Source: Pleurotus djamor (Eukaryota > Basidiomycota > Agaricomycetes > Agaricales > Pleurotaceae). Taken from it: DNA of 12,117 bases. Below, one piece after another: positions 1 through 8,608 of this stretch (the stretch's first letter is position 1; every line of letters begins with the position of its first letter). Location: assembly GCA_029747585.1 (NCBI GenBank), contig JAPEVF010001230.1:1-12117 (forward strand), written 5' to 3'. A program made the translations under genes and the position numbers. The notes beneath the pieces are model-generated. The model was not told the DNA's origin. It searched no databases and worked only from the letters and a program-made list of their open reading frames with translations.

Positions 1-1692
1 CGCCATAAGCTTGGATTTGTGTGGGATGAGGCATGTGATTCGGGGGCGTGGTCACGGGAATCGAAGTAGGTGGTTTGACTGGCGGGCTCGTGGTACGTAC
101 CGGGGGCGGGAGAAGAGTTGGCGTGGGAGGTGCAGGTGGCGGAGGAGGCACAGCAGCGGGAACAGGTGGCGTCGGCGTCGGCGTCAGCGCGGGCTGGGCA
201 ACAGGCGTGGGCGTAGGAGTAGGCGTCGCCCGTGGCTCAGGCTCAAGAACTGACAATTTAGCGGATGGTGGAGTAGTAGCTGGAACAGTCGCTGCATTGG
301 CCCTCCATGCGTCCGCATAAGTCTCATTCAGCTGATCTGTGAGTGAGAAAACGTTAGGAGGCAGGTCGCTGGATACACCTACGGCGGACTTGTCCTCGAA
401 CGAATCATCCACAGCAGCTTGATGTTCTGCAAGGTGGTTGTAGATGCCTTCCGTGATTTCATCCTCGACTTGCTCAGCATCGACCTCTTCCTCTTCTTCC
501 TCTCGCTGGGTAGTCTCGTCCGGTACCCCATTCTGTATAGACCGCACGAGCCGGATAATGACTTCCTTATTCAGCCCCATTTTCAGACCTCCCTTGACCA
601 TGTTCCACAATGACCTAGATACACCCATGGGTTTCCAACACCATATATTTGCACCGCTACCGGAGTCATTCTCGCCTTGCAATAAGTACGCCGGAAATTC
701 GTCCTTCAACTTTGCCGGGAGCGAGCGAAGAATCGAAGGATCGGTAGAAGCAAACTTACGCCCCTCGGGGGAGGTTGAAGCAGTACACGTGCCGGATTTA
801 CACACATATTCACAGCCTATGATGAAGAAGGGTTTGTCGAGGTCGTAGACTTTAATCGGGCCAGAACGAATGCGTCCCTTGTGCGCGAGGGGGGATGAAC
901 AGACGGGACATGGGATTCCATTGAACACGAGTGGTTGCGGGTCCCAGTAGAGGAATCGATGCTCCGGAGGTGTTCGAGCCGTGGATGCAGATGCTGTGAG
1001 CGAGAAATATGCAGGTGATGATGGCAGCCAGAATGTTTTGAGGATAGAGTACAGGGATGGAATGGATTGAGTAACTTTGGCTTGTGCTGAAGATAGAGAT
1101 ACAAGGTTCGATTTGAATGCTTCTTCGACGCTAGGTCCGGCGGAGGAAATTGGGTTGGGAGCTGAAAGGGAGGAAAGGAGGTTGGCGAGGAATATATTGG
1201 GCCTAGACTGCAGCAATTCAGCCCACTCGTCCACCTCTTGAGATGTCTCGAAAGCGAGGCTGGTCGGCCGCTTCGAGGAACGGTGTTGAGAGTCTTCACT
1301 GGCATCGGTGTTGACATTGCGCCATTGGGCGAATCCCTGTGTAGCCTCCAGTTTTCGGTTGCAAATATCTCATGGATTGGTTACCGTACCTGACTAGATG
1401 AGGCAATTGGCTCATAAGTTGCATCCGTGGATGACCTTCGAATGGTAGGCCTTTTCACAACACCCAAAGACCCAGCTGGCAAGCCATCCTTCCGCGGCCG
1501 ACCGACGGGCCTTTTAACTTTGGGCTCTCCAGTGGTTAAGAGCTGTTTCTTGCCGCTACCTTTTGGTCTGCCTGGTTTACGCTTCGGAGGGGTAACAGTC
1601 TCTTCCTGAGCAGAAGCAACTGTGGGTGCGGTTACAGGATGTTGAGAACCGTTGGTGTAGCCCTGAGGAGTCGTGGAAGCTGCTCCTTCCAT
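1..1692 (-). CDS. AT-hook protein with DUF6729-like zinc module, 3' partial
   Basis: Two exons on the minus strand: 1692-1390 and 1336-1, with one 53-base intron (1389-1337, GTACGG...ACAG, phase 0). The frame stays open to the window edge, giving about 546 visible residues. Exon 1 (101 aa) holds two AT-hooks, with GRP cores at residues 41-43 and 64-66 inside Lys/Arg-rich flanks, so minor-groove DNA binding in the nucleus is likely. Residues about 226-330 resemble the fungal DUF6729 module: a YWDP start, a CPVC pair at 244-247, Cys at 276, 280 and 285, then an SILRSLPAKL...FPAYLL stretch. After this come an acidic Glu-rich stretch and a Pro/Thr-rich tail. The start is the ATG at 1692; the open frame extends a little upstream but has no earlier ATG. 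Function is unknown. The family match comes from memory of its pattern, not a search. Coding status is firm; the family name is moderate. Confidence 0.72.
70..240 (-). repeat. Pro/Thr low-complexity coding repeat
   Basis: On the minus strand this stretch encodes runs of Thr-Pro and poly-Pro (TPTPTP-type units and a PPPPP run) in the C-terminal part of the AT-hook protein. The densest part, about 164-230, is built from repeated GGCGTC/GGCGTA-like hexamers. Such stretches are usually disordered and vary in length between strains. It explains the artificial Gly/Val- and Arg/Trp-rich open frames on the plus strand. Confidence 0.75.
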
Positions 1693-2766
1693 AAACCTGC
1701 AGGCCAGGGACAAGACTTACTGTGTATGAGCATGGTACGAGGAGGAGAGGTAGGATAAGTCTTACTTTGCTACGTTATTTCTGTAATTTTTTTGTCGATG
1801 GAGGACTAAGCAAAACTCGCGGTTAGCTTACTTAGCAGTTTTTGTATCGGAGATGGAACCTTATTTCTCACACCCAAATTTTTTTTCGCCGATCTCCTCC
1901 TCGTTCCTACTAAGTACATACAAATCCGTCGATGGCCGTATATGGTGAGCTTCGACTTATCTCTCTCATTCTCTCCCTCCCTTTTGTGATGATTCTATCC
2001 GAAGTAATTAGGAAGTGCCGGCTGAAATGTGGTTTTTCCACATAGATGTCGTATCTCGGTTCCCTGACTTTTCGTCGTCCTCGGAGTCCAACTTTGCGCA
2101 GTAATGCTAACCCAGTTCCCTAACAGGTACACAGTCCAAGGATAGCACTTGATGCCGGCTCTGCCTACGAACAAATGAAACCGACATTTGTCCTTTTTAA
2201 CCGAGAGGTCGTAGGTCTCAACTTTTGCGAGGACACGTTCGATACCGCCCCTCTGTGTTGTAAAGTTCCATTGTCCGGTATGAAATAATGCTTCTTGTAT
2301 CTCGACGACTCGACTTCGAACCTGTCCACGCCCTATTCCACAACCTATTGCTCGCGGTGAGATTCCATTCCATGATCTGAGCAAAAAAGTGTTGCGAGCC
2401 TGCAAGTCCCAAGTCCGTAGCTACGTCACAGGCCCACTCCGAACGAACGTTCAAACGTTCACTTGGTGACCTATCGTTAACCTCGCTCATCGTCCTTTTT
2501 AAGCGGTCAGTCTTTGTCTGTGTAACTTTCTTTCTATATTTTGAAACAACCTTCCCGGTAATGGGCGGGATATGTGTGAGGTTTCTTGGTCACTTCAGGA
2601 AATACTACACAAGCCCTATCAGTGTGGAAATCATAATTGCAAACTCCGGACCGCGATCAGATAAAAATCCGAACCTTTTATAATAACACCCAATCCCCAA
2701 CTCCCCGCTCTATCAACCTCCCACCTCTCCACCTCTCCTTTCATCGCATCGCAGACTCATAACAAG
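1693..2766. other. Divergent intergenic region, no convincing gene
   Basis: This region of about 1.07 kb separates the minus-strand AT-hook gene from the plus-strand transketolase-like gene, so it should hold both promoters. It has T-tracts (near 1789 and 1877), a 7-base tandem duplication CAAGTCC at 2403-2416, a TACGTCA motif at 2423-2429, and an 8-base palindrome GAACGTTC at 2445-2452 followed at once by a second AACGTTC. A 90-codon ATG-started frame lies at 2490-2218 on the minus strand and a second, overlapping minus frame at 2405-1995 has no ATG at its start. Neither protein resembles a family I know. They may be chance frames, an orphan gene or remnants of a decayed element. Confidence 0.5.
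2677..2685 (+). promoter_or_regulatory. TATA-like box, transketolase-like gene
   Basis: TTTATAATA lies about 82-90 bases before the ATG at 2767. A pyrimidine-rich stretch (about 2700-2742, mostly CTCC/CACC) follows it. A TATA-like box followed by a CT-rich leader is common in strongly expressed fungal genes, so this is the probable core promoter. This is judged from sequence only. Confidence 0.45.
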
Positions 2767-5384
2767 ATGTCTGGCGTCCAGAGCCCTTTCCCTATTGACC
2801 TCGGCAAATTCAAGCGGTGCGTGGTGGTCCCCCCTCCTTGTTAGGTTGTTTAGGAGTACTGATGTTACCGAAGGTTGAGTCTCGATCCGTCAGCCCCGAC
2901 CTTGACAGCTGAGCAAAAGGAAGACTTGAAGGCCAACATCCAGCTGCTGAGGGATGCGATCGTTCTGTTCACATCCACAGGGGCCGCTAGGGGTGTAAGT
3001 GGACATACTGGTGAGCCACATTCCTTGTTCTGTTGCGAGGAGCTAAATGGACTTCGATTTCTTCAGGTGGTGCGTTTGACACCGTCCCAGAAGTCTGCAT
3101 CTTGCTTGGTCTCTTCAACTTCTCCGAGAAATTCTATCCGGTCGTATTCGATGAAGCTGGTGCGACCCATCGTTTCGGACTTTGCACGGCGGTTTATGTT
3201 GTTCTCTAGGACATCGTGTTGCTACTCAGTACATCCTCTCCGCCCTTGAGGGAGCTCTCCCAGCAGAGCATCTCCTCCGCTATCGTGAAGCCAACTCCAA
3301 GCTCCCCGGACACCCTGAACTCGGCCTTACGCCAGGCGTCAAGTTCTCCTCCGGTCGTCTCGGTCACATGTGGTACGTTACCCTCGCCACTCAAACCCCT
3401 CCTCGACCCACGTACTGATCCTTATCTCGGAAACCCTCCTCAGGCCTATGGTCAATGGAGTGGCTCTCGCCCACAAAGATAAGACCGTCTTCTGCTTGGG
3501 GTCCGACGGTTCTCAGCAGGAAGGCAACGACGCTGAGGCTGCCCGTTTGGCAGTTGCTCAGGGCCTCAATGTCAAGTTGTTGATCGACGACAATGATGTC
3601 ACCATTGCTGGACATCCTTCGGAGTATCTCAAGGGATATGATGTTTCCAAGACTCTCGAAGGCCACGGCCTGAAAGTTGTTACCGTTCAAGGAGAGGACT
3701 TGGATTCTCTTTGGAGTGCTGTCACAGAGATCCTGGCCTACGAAGGTCCCGCCGCTGGTAAGCTTCCTTGACTTATTCACTTGTCATCGATTGGCTAATC
3801 GTGGCTGCGATTCATAGTTGTCTCGAAACGCCTCATGGCTCCCGGAATCCCAGACATCGAGGGTAGCTCCCACGGACACGACGTTATTCCCGTCAAATCC
3901 GCCATCAAGTACCTCACTTCCCGTGGTTACGACGAGAAGGTCATCTCTGACATTCTCTTGAATATCAAGGCGACCCCATCTCCCTTCATCTATGAAGGCT
4001 CTTCCAAGGAAGTTGGCGCCAACCGTGTGGTGTTCGGTGAGGCAGTGAACTTGGTATTGGACAAGATTGGAAAGGAGGAGGCCGCTAAGAAGGTTATGGT
4101 TATTGACTCTGATCTTGAGGGTAAGCAATTGCTGATACGTACGACGACATCCACTCATTCACGCTTGTCCCCCCTGCGATTTTAGGATCAACTGGTTTGA
4201 AAGTAATTCACCAGAAGCATCCCGAGGTCTTCATTCCTTCCGGTATCATGGAACGCGGGAACTACTCTGCTGCTGCTGGTTTCGGTTTCGACTCTGACAA
4301 ATTCGGTGTATTCTCAACCTTCTCTGCTTTCTTGGAGATGGTCATCTCTGAGGTCACAATGGCGAGGTTGAACAACTGCAACGTCCTCTCACATTTCTCG
4401 CATTCTGGTGTTGATGAGGTCGGTGTTGATGATCGACTCTTCTTCCTCTGTGTTGTGCTCACACGTTTCCTTACCTAGATGGCGGACAACACGTATGTTA
4501 AACCACATCTGTCCTCAATATGTATATGGACTCACGTTTCTCTCTCCCCCATCCCAGCTGCCATTTCGGTATCAACTCCTTCTTCGCTGACAATGGTCTT
4601 CCTGACGTCCAGTCATGGTTGTACTTCCCTGCCGACGCTGCTCAAATGATTGCCGTCATTGACCGTGTCTTCTTCGAGAAGGGTGTTCGCTTCGTCTTCT
4701 CTACCCGTTCCAAGGTCCCTTGGATCCTTAAAGAAGACGGCACCCGTTTCTTCGAAGGCGACTATAAGTTTGTCCCTGGAAAAGATGAAGTCATCTTGGA
4801 GGGAACTGCTGGATATGTCGTTTCGTTCGGCGAGATGTTGTACAGGAGCTACGATGCTGTTTTGAGGTGTAGGAAACAGGGTTTGGATGTTGGATTGATC
4901 AACAAGCCAACCCTGAATATTATCGACGAGGAGGTGAGTCAGGACGTACCCGTCTTCGTGAACTCGGTTTAACGACTCTTTGTACTCTAGATTACCCGCA
5001 AGGTCGGAAGTTCTCCATTTGTTCTCGTCGTTGAGTCATTCAACCAGAAGACCGGCGTAAGCACACACTTCTGTTTCTTTTCTATCCTTTTACTCAGCGT
5101 TCCTCATAGCTCGGATCCAAGTACGGTACCTGGCTCCTCGAGCGTCAGTTGACGCCCAAGTACAAGTACATGGGAACGACCAAGGAAGGCGGAGGAGGTA
5201 TGTAATTATCGGAACGTCATCCTATCCGCGTTTTGACCGATGACTCAGGTCTTTGGGAGCAAATCCCCCATCAAGGTCTTGATCCCGAATGTAAGTGAAA
5301 TCCCCACTGATGACTTCTCCTTTTCCCTGACATCATCTTTCCAACGTAGCGATCCGTCGTGAGATTGTGAAGTTGGCGAACTAA
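2767..5384 (+). CDS. Transketolase-like ThDP-dependent enzyme
   Basis: Complete 637-aa model from 13 exons: 2767-2816, 2874-3010, 3067-3159, 3210-3372, 3444-3757, 3818-4120, 4186-4418, 4479-4492, 4558-4933, 4991-5056, 5110-5197, 5249-5290, 5350-5384. All 12 introns are GT-AG, 50-71 bases. Domain order is that of transketolases. The N-terminal ThDP domain has SGHTGGAFD (59-67), a GRLGH turn, and GSDGSQQEG...IDDND (167-199), which corresponds to the GDG-(x)n-DDN cofactor/metal motif. The middle pyrimidine-binding domain has IMERGN with the likely catalytic Glu376 and an FSTFSAFLE stretch. A C-terminal domain follows. The reaction is presumably ketol transfer between sugar phosphates, or a related ThDP chemistry, probably cytosolic; no targeting signal is evident. 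Length is slightly below ordinary transketolases (about 680). Changes at the cofactor motifs suggest a side branch rather than the pentose-phosphate enzyme, so the substrate is left open. Confidence 0.88.
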
Positions 5385-5447
5385 GCCTTGAGCCAGTCTC
5401 TTCTAAAAGTGTGTGCTTACTGGATGTTGGACCTGGAGTATCGAAGA

Positions 5448-5453
5448 AATAAA
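5448..5453 (+). promoter_or_regulatory. Poly(A) signal, transketolase-like gene
   Basis: A perfect AATAAA lies 64 bases after the TAA stop at 5382-5384. Position and sequence fit the 3' end signal of the transketolase-like transcript. Cleavage would then fall before the tubulin promoter near 5584. Confidence 0.5.
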
Positions 5454-5583
5454 CGGTGTACATGTACCAGTTAGAAATCAATGATTATTTTATGTTTCAT
5501 CTGAAAGCAATGACTTAGCATGATGGATAAGTCAGAAGTTGCTTAGCGCGACAGTCGGTTCCCACGAATAAGACATTTCATGT

Positions 5584-5593
5584 TATATAAAAA
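5584..5593 (+). promoter_or_regulatory. TATA box, tubulin gene
   Basis: TATATAAAAA lies about 63-72 bases before the tubulin ATG at 5656. The leader in between is pyrimidine-rich (CTTTCCTCG, CCCTTCTTTTTTCC). It is the best core promoter candidate in the window. Confidence 0.55.
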
Positions 5594-5655
5594 GTCGAAC
5601 GGCTTTCCTCGTTGGACTTTTTGTGTTCCTCTGCCACTCCCTTCTTTTTTCCATC

Positions 5656-8282
5656 ATGCCCATATCGCGAGAGATCATCAATGTCCAGGTAACTACCCTT
5701 GTTTCCTCTGTTACTTTCCGGTACTGATATTAGATGTCCAGGCTGGCCAGGTAAACCTCTTGGTTTCTTATATAGGCGATCAGTTCACCCGGTTGTCCGT
5801 TGCTAGGCCGGAAACCAAGTAGGAGAGTGCTTTTGGGAGATGCTCCTTGCTGAGCACGGTATTGATAAGTCCGGCGTGAGTACTGTGTTGTGAAAAATAA
5901 GCTTTTTTCGAAGGATTGACGCGCCGTGTTTGGGCTAGTCATACATCGGCTCTGATCCTCAGCAGATTGAAAGGGTGCGCAGATACTCCCTCTCTTCTCC
6001 CGGGGACGNTCGGACTGATTTTTTTTTTCTTGATGCAAGGCTGGCGTATACTTCACCGAGGTCAACCCCGACGGGCACACGAGATACGTACCACGAAGCG
6101 TGCAGGTCGACCTCGAGGCTGGTGTATGTAATAAGGTGTGTTTTCACGCGACAGCATCCGACCAAGTCGGTTGACGCGTTCTTAGATCCGGAGTGGGCCC
6201 CTCGGTGGTCTCTTCCGTCCGGGTACGTTCGTGACTGGTGACGCTGGTGCTGGAAACAACTGGGCGAAAGGCTGTAAGTCCATATATGATTTTTCGCGTT
6301 TGCTTTTGATGGCTCAGACGTCTTGCAGTCTACACAGAAGGTAGTTCATAAATTCTGGGACGCGTAACATGCACTGAATACCCTTGCTTCAGGCGCAGAG
6401 CTGGTCGAGCCGATTGTTGTACGTTGATCTCTCCTTTAGAACAGTCTTCCCTTCTTATGAATTGTTGCAACCCTAGGATATCATCAGGCAGCAAGCTGAG
6501 AACACGGATGCCCTTCAAGGATTCCAAGTCGTACACTCCTTGGGTGGTGGAACAGGCGCCGGCCTGGGTTCCCTTCTCCTCTCCAAGCTACGCGAGGTAC
6601 CTTCCCCCGGCTTTCCTCAGTTCCTGTCGCCTGTTGACACACTCACTAGGAATATCCCGATCGGATGGTCGCCTCATTTTCTATCCTTCCATCTCCCAAA
6701 GTAAGTCGGAGCATCCCATGTATTCTGAGCTGCAGCTCATCTATATCAATAGGTCTCCGAAACCGTTGTTGAAGTATGCCACGATACACATCGCTCCTTG
6801 CGCCTTGCTCATGACCTCGTGACAGCCCTACAACGCTCTCCTATCTCTTCATCAACTCATTGACAGTGGTGATCTTACGGTCTGCATTGACAACGAAGCG
6901 CTGTAAGTTTCACTTCTCCGGGGTCCTTCAGCTTGATCTAATTGATGCCTTCTAGGTATGACATCGCCACCCGAACCCTGAAAGTCAAGGCGCCTACGTT
7001 CAACGACCTTAATGGCGTACGTTCATCTTCATCATCGACTTTATGGATTTTTATCATTTCCATGTCTAGTTAATTGCTCGTGTGATGTGTGGTGTCAGTA
7101 CAAGTTTACGATTCCCTGGTCAACTCAATGGGTACGTAATATTCCCATCCTCTGTTTTTTATTGTCTTGACATCTCGCTCCCATTGCAGAGATCTTCGCA
7201 AACTTGGCATGAATCTCGTCCCTTTCCCGCGCGTCAGTCCCCCGTAAACTCAATCTCCAAGCTATTTTCATCTTCAACAGACTTCATTTTGGCTGTTTTA
7301 GCTTCATTTCCTTGGACCAAGCTACGCCCCGCTCTATGATCCTAAAGCACGACAGTTCCAGAAGCAAGCCATTCCCGAATTGGTTCAGCAGTCCGTATTA
7401 TTTCCCTCTGTGCTTGCGTTGGTGTTGGCTCACCATGATGTCAGACTCTTTGACCGACGTAATCTTCTGGTTGCTTGTGATCCTCGCTTCGGGCGTTTCC
7501 TAACCGCTGCGACCATCTTCCGGGGAAAGATTTCCTCTCGTGATGTCAGTGAACTTAGTTCCGTTTGCTCGTTAATGCACTCATACTAACTACCTCATAA
7601 ATAGGTGGATGTACGCCTCCGTTTTACCAATGTTTGAGGAGTTCTCAAACTGACCTTTATCCCAGGTGGCCATTCGTGATCTACAAACCAAGAACTCGGC
7701 CCAATTCGTCGAGTGAGTGACGCTGCGTTGCTCGTTTCCGAGTCCATTTACATGATATCCATAGGTGGATCCCCGACAATGTTTCATCGTCCTTATGCTC
7801 CGTACCTCCTGTGGGCCAAACCCAGGTAGGGCTCATACTTTGTTTTCATCGTGTCGTAGATGACTGACAATTGTCTCAGGCCGCCACCGCATTGATGAAC
7901 ACGACGGCCATCCAAGAACTCTTCAAGCGTACTCAAGAAGGGTTTTCAGCGATGTTCAAGCGAGGGGCCTTCCTCCACTGGTTTGTTTTCAACTCTTTGA
8001 CGTTGTCGGGTTGTCTAAGCTTTGTGAAAATAGGTACACTGGAGAAGGTATGGATACTATGGAGTTCACCGAGGCTGAGAGCAACGTTCAAGATTTGATG
8101 TAAGTCTTCTCGCCAAATGCCATATGCCCAGACTCACTCTTTCTTCGCAGCGCTGAATACCAGCAAGTGAGTATTTCCCGTCGCCTACACTCTAAACATG
8201 TTCTTATCCCCTTTAGTATCAAGAAGCTACCGTCGATGAAGACGAAGATGCCCAGTATGCTGGGGAAGAGGAAGCTGAGTAA
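5656..8282 (+). CDS. Divergent beta-type tubulin, 24 exons
   Basis: Complete 451-aa model; exons 5656-5688, 5742-5750, 5807-5875, 5939-5974, 6040-6135, 6186-6273, 6329-6340, 6393-6418, 6477-6596, 6650-6700, 6753-6773, 6826-6902, 6956-7016, 7070-7131, 7190-7232, 7302-7390, 7445-7544, 7605-7610, 7666-7712, 7765-7825, 7880-7980, 8034-8099, 8151-8166, 8217-8282. Joined length is divisible by three and follows beta-tubulin almost end to end. It has REI near the start, the GTP-binding tubulin signature GGGTGAG (146-152), [44 protein letters not shown], and an acidic tail rich in Glu/Asp for microtubule-associated proteins. It should polymerise with alpha-tubulin or act in a special microtubule population. 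It differs from ordinary fungal beta-tubulin in the start (MPIS added before REI), Ala for the GTP-site Cys12, and several benzimidazole-site residues. It is likely a second, divergent beta-tubulin paralogue. The N at 6009 is in intron 4. Confidence 0.92.
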
Positions 8283-8608
8283 CGATAGCTTTGTTATGTC
8301 TATCTCGTTTCCCTTTAGCTACACTTTTACTCGCTATCGTATAGACCTATCTTACTATTCAAGCTTTGGATATCTGTCTCTAATTTTTCCCCTTATCAAT
8401 CACACTCATTCGGATTATCATCGGGTAAATTTACCCCACGTCTCTGTGCCCGCAACCCCCATTGCCACTAGGCCAGAGTATGTATATCGCCAAAAAATAG
8501 CACACATCCTTGCACGTGTCGTTCCCATGGTTCTCGGCCGCAAGATGAGCCCCAGTACGTCTTCTCACTATTCTCCCCCTTGTCCTAGCCCTCACTGAGT
8601 GATAGCCC
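8283..8608 (+). other. Tubulin 3' region and DUF1479 promoter
   Basis: These 326 bases lie between the tubulin stop and the first DUF1479 start, on the same strand. No AATAAA and no clear TATA box are visible; GTATATC near 8482 is the nearest AT-rich candidate. The last part carries a short upstream frame, listed separately. No gene is seen. Confidence 0.5.
8527..8598 (+). other. Possible uORF before first DUF1479 gene
   Basis: An ATG at 8527 opens a 23-codon frame that stops with TGA at 8596-8598, 10 bases before the main ATG at 8609. If it is in the mRNA leader it could limit translation. Alternatively GTCTTC...CCTAG inside it could be a short intron, or transcription could start downstream. 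Confidence 0.3.

Noticed and set aside
11..320. Plus-strand Gly/Val-rich and Arg/Trp-rich frames
   Set aside because: They are the reverse reading of the Pro/Thr repeat in the minus-strand gene.
444..848. Plus-strand open frame of 134 codons
   Set aside because: Antisense to the zinc-module coding exon; low-complexity Ser/Pro content and no family.
817..1317. A 166-codon minus-strand open frame rich in His, Ser and Pro
   Set aside because: It overlaps the AT-hook/DUF6729 gene in another frame. The frame used here continues from exon 1 through the spliced intron, holds the Cys module and stays open to the edge.
1693..1734. Upstream exon for the AT-hook gene using a GTAAGT donor and the TGCAG before the ATG
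   Set aside because: The intron would be only 24 bases and the joined frame does not match the AT-hook frame; the ATG at 1692 is simpler.
5689..5733. Earlier TAG acceptor (5731-5733) for tubulin intron 1
   Set aside because: It would give a 17-base exon reading MSRLA and lose the conserved QAGQ; the CAG at 5739-5741 keeps the tubulin sequence.
7281..7339. Earlier CAG acceptor at 7278-7280 for tubulin intron 15
   Set aside because: From there no frame leads into the conserved [10 protein letters not shown] block without a stop. The TAG at 7299-7301 gives [14 protein letters not shown] in frame.
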